Of a stretch of 64,000 nucleotides of DNA, positions 27,929-36,030 are shown piece by piece. Source of the DNA: Amycolatopsis tolypomycina (lineage in GTDB: Bacteria > Actinomycetota > Actinomycetes > Mycobacteriales > Pseudonocardiaceae). The stretch is taken from positions 4,712,001-4,776,000 of the forward strand of contig NZ_FNSO01000004.1 in the NCBI RefSeq assembly GCF_900105945.1. The letters run 5' to 3'. A program made the position numbers and the translations under genes. How positions within the stretch are numbered: the stretch's first letter is position 1; every line of letters starts with the position of its first letter. Under the pieces are notes generated by a model, which was not told the origin of the DNA, made no database searches, and was given only the letters and a program-made list of their open reading frames with translations.

Positions 27929-29122
27929 TCACGGACACCTCCGCTCGTAGGCGCCGATGTCGAAGCCCGCGCCGGCCGGCCGGGCGACGCCGTCGAGGTC
28001 GAACGCGGGCGCGTGCTCGGGGCTGCCGGCGTCGACCGCCGGCGAACCCGCGGCGAGGTGGTAGTCGCCGCGGGCCGGGTCGGCGAAACCCGGGTCTCCG
28101 GTGAAGTTGTGGTCGGCGGCGAACGGGCCGGCCTCGACCGGACCATCGCCGAACACGTTGTTGCGCAACGTGTTCCGGCCGGCGAACCGGTCGGCGTCGA
28201 TCAGCACCGAGCCGCGGGCGTTGCCGGCGAAGGTGTTGTTGACGATCTCCAGGTTCCGCATCGTCCCGGTCGACTCGACCCACAAGCTCAGCCCGGCCTG
28301 CGCGTTGCCGGTGGACAAATTGTCGAAAACCCTGACCTCCGAGAGCAGCCGGGTTTCCGAGTAGTCCTCGACGGCGAGCCCGATCCCGGCCTTGCTGCCC
28401 TCGCGGGTCCCGCCGACCACGTTCGCGTAGACGTCCACCGCGGACGAAGAGTCGACATAGATGTTCGGACCCCGGTTGCCGGTCACGACGTTGTGGTGGA
28501 TCTTCACCCGGGCGGCGGAGTTGTACTTGACGTCGATGCCTTCCTCGCCGTTGCCGTGCACCCGGCAGCCGGACACCTCGACGTCCGACGAGCCCGAGGC
28601 GATGCTCAGCGCTTCGTGGTCGGCCGAGGTGCCGCGGGCGTTCGTGCCCCGGATGTCGCAGTGCGTGACGCGCACCCGCCGGGTGCCGACCAGCACGAGC
28701 CCGCCGTCGCGGGAGCCGTCGACGCCGAACCTGTCGAACACGAGGTCGTGTGCCCCCGCGGCGTACACGCCGAAGCCGGTCGAGCCGGCCACGGTCACGT
28801 CGGTGAACTCCAGCCAGCCGTGCCCGCCGACGGCGAGGCCCCCGGCGCCGGTCAGCACGGCGGTTCCGCCGGTGCCGGCGAACCGGATCGGGCGCCCCGG
28901 GGCGCCGTCACGGCGGATGGTCAGGCCACCCGGGTACACGCCGGCCTCGATCGCGACCGTGTCCCCGGGCCGCGCCACGTCGGCCGCGGCCTGGACGGTG
29001 GCGTACTGCCCGTGCGGTCCGACACGCCACGTGCGCGGCGCGGGCCCGGCAGCCCCCTCGGCAGCCGGGCCGCCGACGGCCATGACCAGGAGCGCCACGC
29101 CGGCCACCATCCGCATCGCCAC
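27929..29122 (-). CDS. Secreted right-handed parallel beta-helix protein
   Basis: 397 residues. A signal peptide (MVAGVALLVMAVGGPAAEG) is followed by a pectate-lyase-like beta-helix: the start GQYATVQAAADVARPGDTV is the classical first-coil motif, then repeated N-x-(V/I) turns such as HHNVVTGNRGPNIYVDSS and NNTFAGN, ending in the DUF1565-type ADHNFTGDPGF...YHLAAGSPAVDAG motif. Proteins of this fold are polysaccharide lyases, hydrolases or adhesins; catalytic residues cannot be assigned. GTG 29122 follows GGAGGAGAC by 4-7 nt. It is divergent from the ATP-grasp cluster. Confidence 0.82.
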   Translation of the reverse strand: MAMRMVAGVALLVMAVGGPAAEGAAGPAPRTWRVGPHGQYATVQAAADVARPGDTVAIEAGVYPGGLTIRRDGAPGRPIRFAGTGGTAVLTGAGGLAVGGHGWLEFTDVTVAGSTGFGVYAAGAHDLVFDRFGVDGSRDGGLVLVGTRRVRVTHCDIRGTNARGTSADHEALSIASGSSDVEVSGCRVHGNGEEGIDVKYNSAARVKIHHNVVTGNRGPNIYVDSSSAVDVYANVVGGTREGSKAGIGLAVEDYSETRLLSEVRVFDNLSTGNAQAGLSLWVESTGTMRNLEIVNNTFAGNARGSVLIDADRFAGRNTLRNNVFGDGPVEAGPFAADHNFTGDPGFADPARGDYHLAAGSPAVDAGSPEHAPAFDLDGVARPAGAGFDIGAYERRCP

Positions 29123-29181
29123 GTCCCGTCCCGTCTCCTCCGGCCCGCGAGCCCGGCCGGGCTCGCGCCTTTCTAGCCGGG

Positions 29182-29209
29182 GCCGGCCGGGGACCGGTCC
29201 CCGGCCGGC
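29182..29209. promoter_or_regulatory. 28-bp perfect palindrome in a divergent gap
   Basis: Two contiguous 14-nt arms (29182-29195 and 29196-29209) are exact reverse complements, centred on GGACC/GGTCC. It lies in the 237-bp region between the divergent beta-helix and first ATP-grasp genes, so it may be an operator for either; a terminator makes little sense there. GC-only composition of the outer arms lowers the significance somewhat. Confidence 0.45.
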
Positions 29210-29359
29210 GTCACCCGATCGGCGCAACTACCCCCTCTTCGGGATTCGTGCATGTCTTGTCGTGCCCTGATGCCGCCTCCTGGGAGATGAGGCAGGATCC
29301 GCCCGCTTCCTAGCATCCAGTGACGGCAACGGGAACTAGCGGCGAGGGGCGGGCTTGCG

Positions 29360-30538
29360 GTGGTCAACGTCGCGGTCATCAACTACGGGCAGCTCAACGA
29401 CTACGCAGCCATGCTGCCCGAGCACGTCAGCGGCCTCCACGTCTTCAGCCACAACCCCCTCGAGAGCACCGCCGGGTTCGCGCACTACGAACACGTGCCC
29501 GACTGCGAGTTCGTCCCCTACGCCGAACTCCGGCTGCGGGAGCTCGCCCGCGATCGCCTCTTCGACTACGTCGTCACGGACAACGAGTACGACCTCGAAC
29601 GCGTGGCCCGGCTTCGCACCCACCTCGGGGTGCACGGGCAGACTCCGGACAGCGCACTGTCCTTTCGCGACAAAGTCGTCATGAAAGAAGTGGCGGGCAA
29701 GCGGGTCCGCACGCCGCGCTTCGCCGGGCTCGACACCTTCGCCGACCTGCTCGACTTCATCGACGACGTCGGTTATCCGGTGGTGGTCAAGCCGCGGAAG
29801 CAGGGTGGCTCCCGGGACATCACCGTGCTGCGGGACGCCGGCGAGTTGACCGCGTTCAGCCGCCGGCACTGGCGGGACGACCTGCTGGCCGAGGAGTTCG
29901 TCGACGGGGAGGTCCACCACGTCGACGCCGTGCTTGCCGACGGCTTCCGGTTCGTCTCCTGCTCGCGGTACCTGCGTAGCTGCCTCGGCGTCTTTTCCGG
30001 GCAGAACAACGGATCGCTGCAGCTGCACCCCGACGACCCGGTCGCGGTCGAGCTGACCGCCTTCCTCGACGAGTGCCTCGCCGCCTTCGACACGCCTGCC
30101 GTGTCCGCCTACCACCTCGAGGTCTTCCGCACCGCGGACGGGGAGCTGCTGCTGTGCGAGATCGCGTCGCGGGTGGGTGGCGCCCGGATCCCCGCGCTCA
30201 CCCGCGCGACCTACGGCCTCGACCTGCTGCCCACCTGGCTGCGGCTGTCCACCGGGCTGCCGGTGGCCGACCCGCCCCGGGCGGCGCCCGACCGGCTGCA
30301 CGGCGCCGTCGCGATCGTCCCCCCGGGCCGTGCCGTGCGCGCCCCCGGACGGCCGCCCTTCGAGTGGGTCACCGAGTACGAGGTCAACACCGCCCTCGCC
30401 GCCGGGGCCGTCGCGCAGAACAGCACCTCCCACGTCTGCTGGGCCATGGTCGAGGGCCGGGACACCGCCGAGGTCGAGGCCCGGCTGTGGGAAACCGAGA
30501 CGTGGCTGACGGCGAACCTCGTGGCGGACACGCCGTGA
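29360..30538 (+). CDS. ATP-grasp ligase 1
   Basis: 392 residues. An N-terminal pre-ATP-grasp domain (about 1-105) precedes the ATP-grasp fold with the ATP-binding strand YPVVVKPRKQGGSRDI and the metal-binding end LLLCEIASRVGGARI. Such carboxylate-amine ligases form amide bonds through an acyl-phosphate. The GTG start at 29360 has GAGGGG upstream. It opens a run of overlapping genes (ligase, MFS exporter, ligase, ligase) and overlaps the MFS gene by 4 bp. The acid and amine substrates are unknown; a small-peptide product is inferred from the cluster. Confidence 0.85.
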   Translation: MVNVAVINYGQLNDYAAMLPEHVSGLHVFSHNPLESTAGFAHYEHVPDCEFVPYAELRLRELARDRLFDYVVTDNEYDLERVARLRTHLGVHGQTPDSALSFRDKVVMKEVAGKRVRTPRFAGLDTFADLLDFIDDVGYPVVVKPRKQGGSRDITVLRDAGELTAFSRRHWRDDLLAEEFVDGEVHHVDAVLADGFRFVSCSRYLRSCLGVFSGQNNGSLQLHPDDPVAVELTAFLDECLAAFDTPAVSAYHLEVFRTADGELLLCEIASRVGGARIPALTRATYGLDLLPTWLRLSTGLPVADPPRAAPDRLHGAVAIVPPGRAVRAPGRPPFEWVTEYEVNTALAAGAVAQNSTSHVCWAMVEGRDTAEVEARLWETETWLTANLVADTP

Positions 30539-31701
30539 CAGCGTGGCGCGAGACCTCCCCGGACGGGCGGGCCCTGCTGGTCACGGTGCTGCTGACCGGG
30601 CTGACCACGTTCATGTTCCTGCCGCTGCTGGCGATCGAGCTCACCGGCCGCGGCGTGGCGGCGGCCGAGGCCGGGTTCCTCGTCGGCCTGCTCGCCTTCT
30701 CCAGCCAGGCCTTTTCGCTGCTCACCGGATTCCTGGTCGACCGGCTCGGCACGCGAGCGGTGCTGGCCGCCGGGTTCGCGCTGCGGATCGCCGGGTACGT
30801 CCTGCTCGGCCTCGGCGGCCCCGGCCTGGTCGCCGGGGTGGTGGCCGTCGGGGTCGGCGGCTCGCTGCTGGGCCTGGCCATCAAGACCCGGCTGGTCTCC
30901 GAAGACGGTCCCGGGCCGCGGGCGATGCTGGCCCTGCGCTCGACGTTCGTCAACATCGGCGTCGTCGCCGGGCCCGCGCTCGGCGCGGCCGTCTACCCGC
31001 TCGGCTTCCGGTACATCCTGGGTGCCTGTGTCCTGTCCCACCTCGTGCTCGGCATCCGGCTGGTGGCCCGCGCGGGACGCCGGGCCGCGCGGCCCGGCCC
31101 GGCCGTCGCGGTCGCCGAGCCGCCGCCGGAGAACCGGTGGGGCCGGGCGCACTGGCTCACGCTGCTCGTGCTCGGCGTGGCCTACTGGGCGATCTACAGC
31201 CAGCTCAACGTCGTCGTGCCGATCGCGGCACTGGCCATGACCGGGAGCACGGCGGCGATCGCGGTCGTCTTCACGGTCAACGGCGTGCTCGTCGTGCTCT
31301 GCCAGTACGCGCTGCTGCGCCACGTCTTCGCCCGCGCCGCGAACCGCACCCTGCTCGCCCTCGGCTTCCTCTTCTTCGCCGGCGCCTACGCGGTCCTGCT
31401 GGCCCACGCGGGGTGGTTCTCCTTGCTGGTCTTCGCGTTGCCGGTCACCGTCGCCGAGATGCTCATCGGGCCCAGTCTCGACGAGCAGGCCATCCGCGCG
31501 AGCTCGGTGCGCCGCACCGGGATCGCCCTCGGCGCGATGAGCGCGGCCGGGGCCGTCGGCAGCCTCGCCGGCGCCAGCCTCGGCGGCGTTCTCGTGCAGC
31601 TGCTCAGCGGCGACGGCGTCTGGCTCGTGCTGATCAGCGTGTCCGTCGCCGCGGCCGCCACCAGTCTCCTCCTGCCGAAAGCGCGGGTCCGGCATGCCTG
31701 A
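30535..31701 (+). CDS. MFS transporter, probable product exporter
   Basis: 388 residues with about 12 membrane helices, an MFS drug-exporter-like protein. Motif A-like sequence GFLVDRLGTRAVL follows helix 2. The GTG overlaps the first ligase stop (GTGA), and its stop overlaps the second ligase start by 8 bp, so it is embedded in the ATP-grasp operon and probably exports the peptide or confers self-resistance. Confidence 0.85.
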   Translation: MTAWRETSPDGRALLVTVLLTGLTTFMFLPLLAIELTGRGVAAAEAGFLVGLLAFSSQAFSLLTGFLVDRLGTRAVLAAGFALRIAGYVLLGLGGPGLVAGVVAVGVGGSLLGLAIKTRLVSEDGPGPRAMLALRSTFVNIGVVAGPALGAAVYPLGFRYILGACVLSHLVLGIRLVARAGRRAARPGPAVAVAEPPPENRWGRAHWLTLLVLGVAYWAIYSQLNVVVPIAALAMTGSTAAIAVVFTVNGVLVVLCQYALLRHVFARAANRTLLALGFLFFAGAYAVLLAHAGWFSLLVFALPVTVAEMLIGPSLDEQAIRASSVRRTGIALGAMSAAGAVGSLAGASLGGVLVQLLSGDGVWLVLISVSVAAAATSLLLPKARVRHA

Positions 31702-32863
31702 AACGGTCGTCCTGCTCAACCCCCGTGACCTGGTCGTCGACGCCGCGCGCCGGCTCGGGCTGACGGTGGTCGTCGTCCTCGCCCCCGGCGGGGCCGACCC
31801 CGGCCCCGTGCCGGGCCTGCTCCTGCACAGCCCGTGGACCACCGATCCGGGCGGGCTGGTGGCCCGCCTGCGGGAACTGGACCTGCCCGGGCCGGTCTCC
31901 TGCTTCGGGTTCGGCGAGGCCGGCTCCTCGGTGGCGGCGGTGGTCAACGAGCGGCTGGGCTGGCCGGGCACCCGGCCGGGTGCGCTGGAGACGTTCCGGG
32001 ACAAGGCGAAGCTGCGCGCCGCGGTCGGCGACCGGGCCGGCGTCCCGGTCGCGCACGCGGTCTGCGACACCCTCGCCGAGCTCGGCCGGGCGATCGCGCA
32101 CATCGGGTTCCCCTGCATCGTCAAGCCGGCCGACGGCACCGGCAGCGCGGGCGTGACCCGGCTGGACGGCCCGGCCGACGCCGCCGCGCGGCTCGCCGGC
32201 CCGGAGCTCGAAAGCCCGCACCTGGTCGAGGAGTTCCTGCAGGGCACCGAATACAGCGTCGAGGCGATGAGCTCGCCCCGGGGCCACCGCATCCTCGCCG
32301 TCACCGAGAAGGCGACGACCGGTGCCCCGCACTTCGTCGAGACGGGCCACACCCTGCCAGTGGACCTCGGTGCCGGGCCGGCCGCGGCCGTCGCGGACCT
32401 CGTCGCCGCGACGCTCGACGCCGCGGGGTACCACTACGGCGTCTCGCACACCGAGGTGATGCTGACCGGCACCGGTCCCCGGCTGATCGAGTCGCACGGC
32501 CGCCCGGGCGGCGACCGGATCAGCGACATGCTCCGCCTCGCGCTCGGGGAAGACGTCTTCGAGCAGTCGATGGCGGTCGTCTTCGGCCGTCCGACGCCGG
32601 ACGGCCCGGCCCGGCGCCGCGTCGCCGGAATCCGCTACGTCACGTTCCCCGGCGACGCACCGGTGCCCGAAGTCGACGTCGCGGCGATCGCGGCGCTGCC
32701 CGGGGTCGTGGAGGCCCACCTGTCGGCCACGCCCGGCGCCCGCCCGCCGTCGGTGCGCCAGTCGCGGGACCGGCACGGGTTCGTCGTCGCCGCCGGCGAC
32801 ACCCGCGAAGAACTCGAAACCCACCTCGCCCGCGCTGTCGCGGCGTTCACCCGCGGGTCGTGA
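31694..32863 (+). CDS. ATP-grasp ligase 2
   Basis: 389 residues. The ATP-grasp domain shows FPCIVKPADGTGSAGVTRL as the ATP-lid strand and loop, VEEFLQGTEYSVEAMSS, and the metal/substrate end RLIESHGRPGGDRISDML. This pattern is closest to L-amino-acid ligases of the BacD/CarB-like group and to natural-product carboxylate-amine ligases. It would join an amino acid to a second amine. The C-terminal about 80 residues form the lid region usual for that group. Confidence 0.85.
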   Translation: MPETVVLLNPRDLVVDAARRLGLTVVVVLAPGGADPGPVPGLLLHSPWTTDPGGLVARLRELDLPGPVSCFGFGEAGSSVAAVVNERLGWPGTRPGALETFRDKAKLRAAVGDRAGVPVAHAVCDTLAELGRAIAHIGFPCIVKPADGTGSAGVTRLDGPADAAARLAGPELESPHLVEEFLQGTEYSVEAMSSPRGHRILAVTEKATTGAPHFVETGHTLPVDLGAGPAAAVADLVAATLDAAGYHYGVSHTEVMLTGTGPRLIESHGRPGGDRISDMLRLALGEDVFEQSMAVVFGRPTPDGPARRRVAGIRYVTFPGDAPVPEVDVAAIAALPGVVEAHLSATPGARPPSVRQSRDRHGFVVAAGDTREELETHLARAVAAFTRGS

Positions 32864-32889
32864 AACCCGCCACCCGAAAGGACCGGCTC

Positions 32890-33897
32890 GTGCCCTACAA
32901 GATCCTCGTCCTGGTCTCCGAAGTCGCGAAGTTCCGGCTGGACAACCACTCCATCATCCCGAGCGCGTTGCACCGCGAGGGGCACGACGTCCACATCGGC
33001 GACATCGACACCCTGTCGATCCACGATTCGGTCGTCGTCTGCGACCGGGTCCGGCTGACCGAGGAGTACCTGACCGGGCACGACTTCCCGGCGCTGTCGG
33101 AAAGCTACGCCTCGGCCGAGGACTTCGACCTCGTGTGGGTGCTCGCCGGCACCAACCCCGAAGTGCAGGCGGACAACTTCCAGCTGCTGTGGGTGCTCAA
33201 CCAGCGGGTGCCGTTCGTCAACGAGGCCGCCGCCCTGTTCTACCTCAACTCCAAGACGGCGCTCGGCTCCGTCGTGCCGCGGGAAAACCTGCCCGCGTCC
33301 TACGTCTCGAACGACTTCGACTTCCTGACCGGGCTGGTCGAGTCGGACGCCGGGCGCACCTGGGTGCTCAAGCCCACCAACGAGGGCTGCGGCGCCGACG
33401 TCTACTTCCTGTCGAAGAACGAGCGCAACCGGGCCGCGCTGCTGCAGTCGGCCACGGGCAACGCCGTGCCGCGGTACGAGATGTACAGCCGCGAGATCAT
33501 CGGCCTGGCCAAGCGGTACGCCGCCGTGCAGGAGTACATCCCCAACGTGCGGGAGAACGAAAAGCGCGTGATCATCGCGGGCGACGTCCCGGTGTGCGGC
33601 TTCCGCCGGTTCCACTTCGAGCACGACGACCGCGCCAACGTCACCCTCGGCACCAGGTTCGAGGGCCTGACGCTGACGCCGGAGGAGGACGGCTTCGTGC
33701 GCCGGCTCGGCAAACGGCTGATGGAGCACGGCGTCTTCTACTCGGGCATCGACCTGGCCTACCCGTACGTGATGGAGTTCAACCTGGTGAACCCGGGTGG
33801 GCTGAACTACTCCTTCCGCGCCACCGGCGTCGACCAGTCCTCGGAGGCGGTCACCACGGTGCTCAACGCGCTGCGCGCCCAGGGCCGCCTGCCCTGA
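32890..33897 (+). CDS. ATP-grasp ligase 3, glutathione-synthetase-like
   Basis: 335 residues resembling prokaryotic glutathione synthetase (GshB) fold: N-terminal domain with HREGHDVHIGDIDTLSI, ATP strand WVLKPTNEGCGADVYFL, QEYIPNVRENEKRVIIAGD (the GshB lid-side motif) and the metal-binding end VMEFNLVNPGGL. GshB itself adds Gly to gamma-Glu-Cys; here the substrates are unknown. GTG 32890 has AAAGGA eight nt upstream and lies 26 bp after ligase 2. Third ligase of the same operon, so up to three amide bonds could be made. Confidence 0.83.
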   Translation: MPYKILVLVSEVAKFRLDNHSIIPSALHREGHDVHIGDIDTLSIHDSVVVCDRVRLTEEYLTGHDFPALSESYASAEDFDLVWVLAGTNPEVQADNFQLLWVLNQRVPFVNEAAALFYLNSKTALGSVVPRENLPASYVSNDFDFLTGLVESDAGRTWVLKPTNEGCGADVYFLSKNERNRAALLQSATGNAVPRYEMYSREIIGLAKRYAAVQEYIPNVRENEKRVIIAGDVPVCGFRRFHFEHDDRANVTLGTRFEGLTLTPEEDGFVRRLGKRLMEHGVFYSGIDLAYPYVMEFNLVNPGGLNYSFRATGVDQSSEAVTTVLNALRAQGRLP

Positions 33898-33906
33898 CGG
33901 CCAGGC

Positions 33907-33932
33907 GCCGCCCGGCACCCCTGCCGGGCGGC
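33907..33932. terminator. Bidirectional terminator-like hairpin
   Basis: An 11-bp perfect stem (GCCGCCCGGCA / TGCCGGGCGGC) with a CCCC loop lies between the stops of the convergent ligase 3 and PLP-enzyme genes. No T-tract follows on either side, as is common for actinomycete terminators. Confidence 0.7.
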
Positions 33933-33939
33933 CGCCCGG

Positions 33940-34983
33940 TCACGCGGCCCGCGGTACCTGGCGCCATTCGGGCAGGTCGTCCTGGACGTGGAACGGCCGC
34001 CGGGCCCAGTCCATCGTGGCCCACGGCCCGGCGAGGTCGTCGAGCGAGCTGACCCGCACCGGCCGGTAACCGGGATCGGGGGCGTCCGCGGCCTCCACCG
34101 GGTAGACGAGTTCCACGTACCGGTGGCCGGGGTCGGCGGCGAGGAAGACCACCGGTCCGCCGCCCGGCTCGGTCTCGCGCACGTGCCGCGCCACCTGCCA
34201 GCCGGCCCCGCCGGACAGCCCGGCGAAGACGCCGGTGGTGGCCAGTAGGTGCCGGCAGCCTGCCGCCGCGACGTCGAAGTCCAGCCAGTGCACGGTGTCG
34301 TAGATCCGGTAGTCGATGTTCGCGAACCGGATCCCGCTGCCGATGCCGGCGATGATGAACGAGTCCATCGGCGCCGACTCCGCCCCGAACGACCGGCTGC
34401 CGAACGGCTGGATCCCGGCCACCCGCACATCCGGTGAGGCTTCCCGCAGGTAGCGGCCCATCCCGCTGGTGGACGCCCCGGTGCCGACCCCGCCGACCAG
34501 GGTCAGCCCCTCGACGCCCAGCTCCTCGACGACGGTGCGGGCGACCCCGCGGTAGCCGAGGTAGTGGACGTCGTCGTGGTACTGCTGCATCCAGTAGGCG
34601 TCCGGGTTCGCCTCCAGGTACTTGTGCACCAGCCGGACGCGGATCTCCTGGTCGTGCTTGAGGCTCGCCGACGAGGGCACCTGCTGGAAGGTGGCCCCGA
34701 GGTAGGTCAGCTGGGTCCGGATCCCGGCGTCGACCGAAATCGACGCGAAGATGTGGCACTTGAGCCCGAATTCGCGGCAGACCAGGGCGAGCGCGTGCCC
34801 GTAGATGCCGCTGGAGCTGTCGACGAGCGTCTGCCCGGGCCGGACGACCCCGCGGTCCAGCAGATCCTGGACGGCCGCGCGGACCGAAGCCACCTTCATG
34901 ACCTCGAACCGCAGGACGTAGATTCCTTCGCCGAGATCGATGAGGTCGGGATCGGCGAGCTTCTCCGAAAAAGACCGGTACAC
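33940..34983 (-). CDS. Fold-type II PLP enzyme, cysteine-synthase-like, atypical
   Basis: 347 residues related to O-acetylserine sulfhydrylase, cystathionine beta-synthase and SbnA-type diaminopropionate synthases. The phosphate-binding loop is GGVGTGASTSG and the substrate loop reads DSSSGIYGHALA in place of the usual SSGNTG. The usual Schiff-base Lys segment (S-V-K-D-R) appears here as VMKVASVRAAV, so Lys lies at residue 30 and Arg35 occupies the canonical position; Lys30 could take over. It would supply an unusual beta-substituted amino acid to the neighbouring ligases. GTG 34983, convergent with ligase 3, divergent from the response regulator. Confidence 0.75.
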   Translation of the reverse strand: MYRSFSEKLADPDLIDLGEGIYVLRFEVMKVASVRAAVQDLLDRGVVRPGQTLVDSSSGIYGHALALVCREFGLKCHIFASISVDAGIRTQLTYLGATFQQVPSSASLKHDQEIRVRLVHKYLEANPDAYWMQQYHDDVHYLGYRGVARTVVEELGVEGLTLVGGVGTGASTSGMGRYLREASPDVRVAGIQPFGSRSFGAESAPMDSFIIAGIGSGIRFANIDYRIYDTVHWLDFDVAAAGCRHLLATTGVFAGLSGGAGWQVARHVRETEPGGGPVVFLAADPGHRYVELVYPVEAADAPDPGYRPVRVSSLDDLAGPWATMDWARRPFHVQDDLPEWRQVPRAA

Positions 34984-35323
34984 GTGCAGCCCTTCCGTCG
35001 ACGGCGCCGGCGCGGCGGTGCCGGTGTCTGAGTGCGGGCCCCACTGTAGGACGGAAAAGGCGCGAGTCTCCCAGCCCGCGGCAGAATCGTCAATGCAGAA
35101 GAAAGCCTTTCTTCTGCACGATCGAAGTTGTTCTCCGGAATTGCCGGATGTGCATCGCGCACCCCGGACCGTGCAAACCGCACGGGCGCCGGAGGTGATT
35201 CGCCCCCGGCCCGTGCGGCCCGCGCCGCTTTAACAGTCGTTTCAGGTTCGCTCGATACGAAGTAAGCGAAGCGGGTTCACGGCCTCGCCGCCGGCCCCAC
35301 GCGACCCTGAAAGGCAGCCCTTC
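34984..35323. other. Divergent intergenic region between PLP enzyme and response regulator
   Basis: 340 bp without a credible gene, locally AT-richer than its surroundings. It carries a 25-bp perfect palindrome (listed separately) and must hold the promoters of both flanking genes. Confidence 0.6.
35094..35118. promoter_or_regulatory. 25-bp perfect palindrome, likely operator
   Basis: Arms TGCAGAAGAAAG (35094-35105) and CTTTCTTCTGCA (35107-35118) flank a single C. The arms are purine/pyrimidine asymmetric and AT-rich for this genome, so chance is unlikely. It sits 111 bp upstream of the PLP-enzyme start and 206 bp upstream of the response-regulator start, in a divergent gap where a terminator has no role. 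Confidence 0.65.
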
Positions 35324-36013
35324 ATGATCTCCGTGCTCGTGGTGGACACCCAGCCGCTGCAGCGCCTCGGGTTTCGCATGCTGCTGGAGCGCACCTCCGA
35401 CACCGAGGTCGTCGGCGAGGCCGAGACCGGCGCCGAGGCCGTCCGGTGCACCGCCGAACGGCGGCCCGACGTGGTGCTGATGGGCCTCCGCACGCCGGGC
35501 GCCGACGGGATCGAGGCCACCCGGCGCATCGTCGCCGCCGGGGGGCGTTCGCGGGTCCTGGTGCTGACGGCGTTCGACGTGGACCGGTACGCGCTCGCCG
35601 CGCTGCGGGCCGGGGCGAGCGGGTTCCTGCTGACGGACACCCGCCCGGAAGAGCTGCTCGCCGGCATCCGGGCCGTCGCCGCCGGGGACGCGGTGATCGC
35701 GCCGGCGCTGACCCGGCGGTGGCTCGACGCGTTCGCCGACCGGCTCGGCGACGACCTCGGCGGGCCCGTGCGGGAGGATCCCCGGCTGGGCGCCCTGACC
35801 GGCCGCGAGCGCGAGGTGCTCGTCGCCATCGGCCACGGCCTCACCAACGGCGAGATCGCGCACCGCTTCACCCTGTCGGAGTCGACGGTGAAGTCCCACG
35901 TCGGGCGGGTCCTCGCCAAGATCGGCGCCCGGGACCGGATCCAGGCTGTCATCCTCGCCTACGACATGGGACTCACCCGGCCGGTCAGCGCGTCGGCCGG
36001 GGCGCGACCGTAG
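35324..36013 (+). CDS. Atypical NarL/LuxR-type response regulator without phosphoacceptor Asp
   Basis: 229 residues: receiver domain (1-120) and C-terminal LuxR HTH (LTGREREVLVAIGHGLTNGEIA...STVKSHVGRVLAKIG). The position of the phosphorylated Asp is Gly54 (VVLMGLRTPG), the acidic pair keeps Asp8 but the next residue is Thr9, and the conserved Lys is Thr104 (GFLLTDT). It therefore cannot use the normal phosphorylation switch. Such atypical regulators (JadR1, RedZ type) often control antibiotic clusters and respond to end products. Its neighbour across the divergent gap is the PLP enzyme of the ATP-grasp cluster; no sensor kinase is adjacent. Confidence 0.9.
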   Translation: MISVLVVDTQPLQRLGFRMLLERTSDTEVVGEAETGAEAVRCTAERRPDVVLMGLRTPGADGIEATRRIVAAGGRSRVLVLTAFDVDRYALAALRAGASGFLLTDTRPEELLAGIRAVAAGDAVIAPALTRRWLDAFADRLGDDLGGPVREDPRLGALTGREREVLVAIGHGLTNGEIAHRFTLSESTVKSHVGRVLAKIGARDRIQAVILAYDMGLTRPVSASAGARP

Positions 36014-36030
36014 TTCCCGGCCGGGCCCGG

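Noticed and set aside
29360..34983. RiPP cluster with ATP-grasp maturases (microviridin-like)
   Set aside because: No precursor peptide ORF with a core motif was found and the ligases look like free amino acid ligases.
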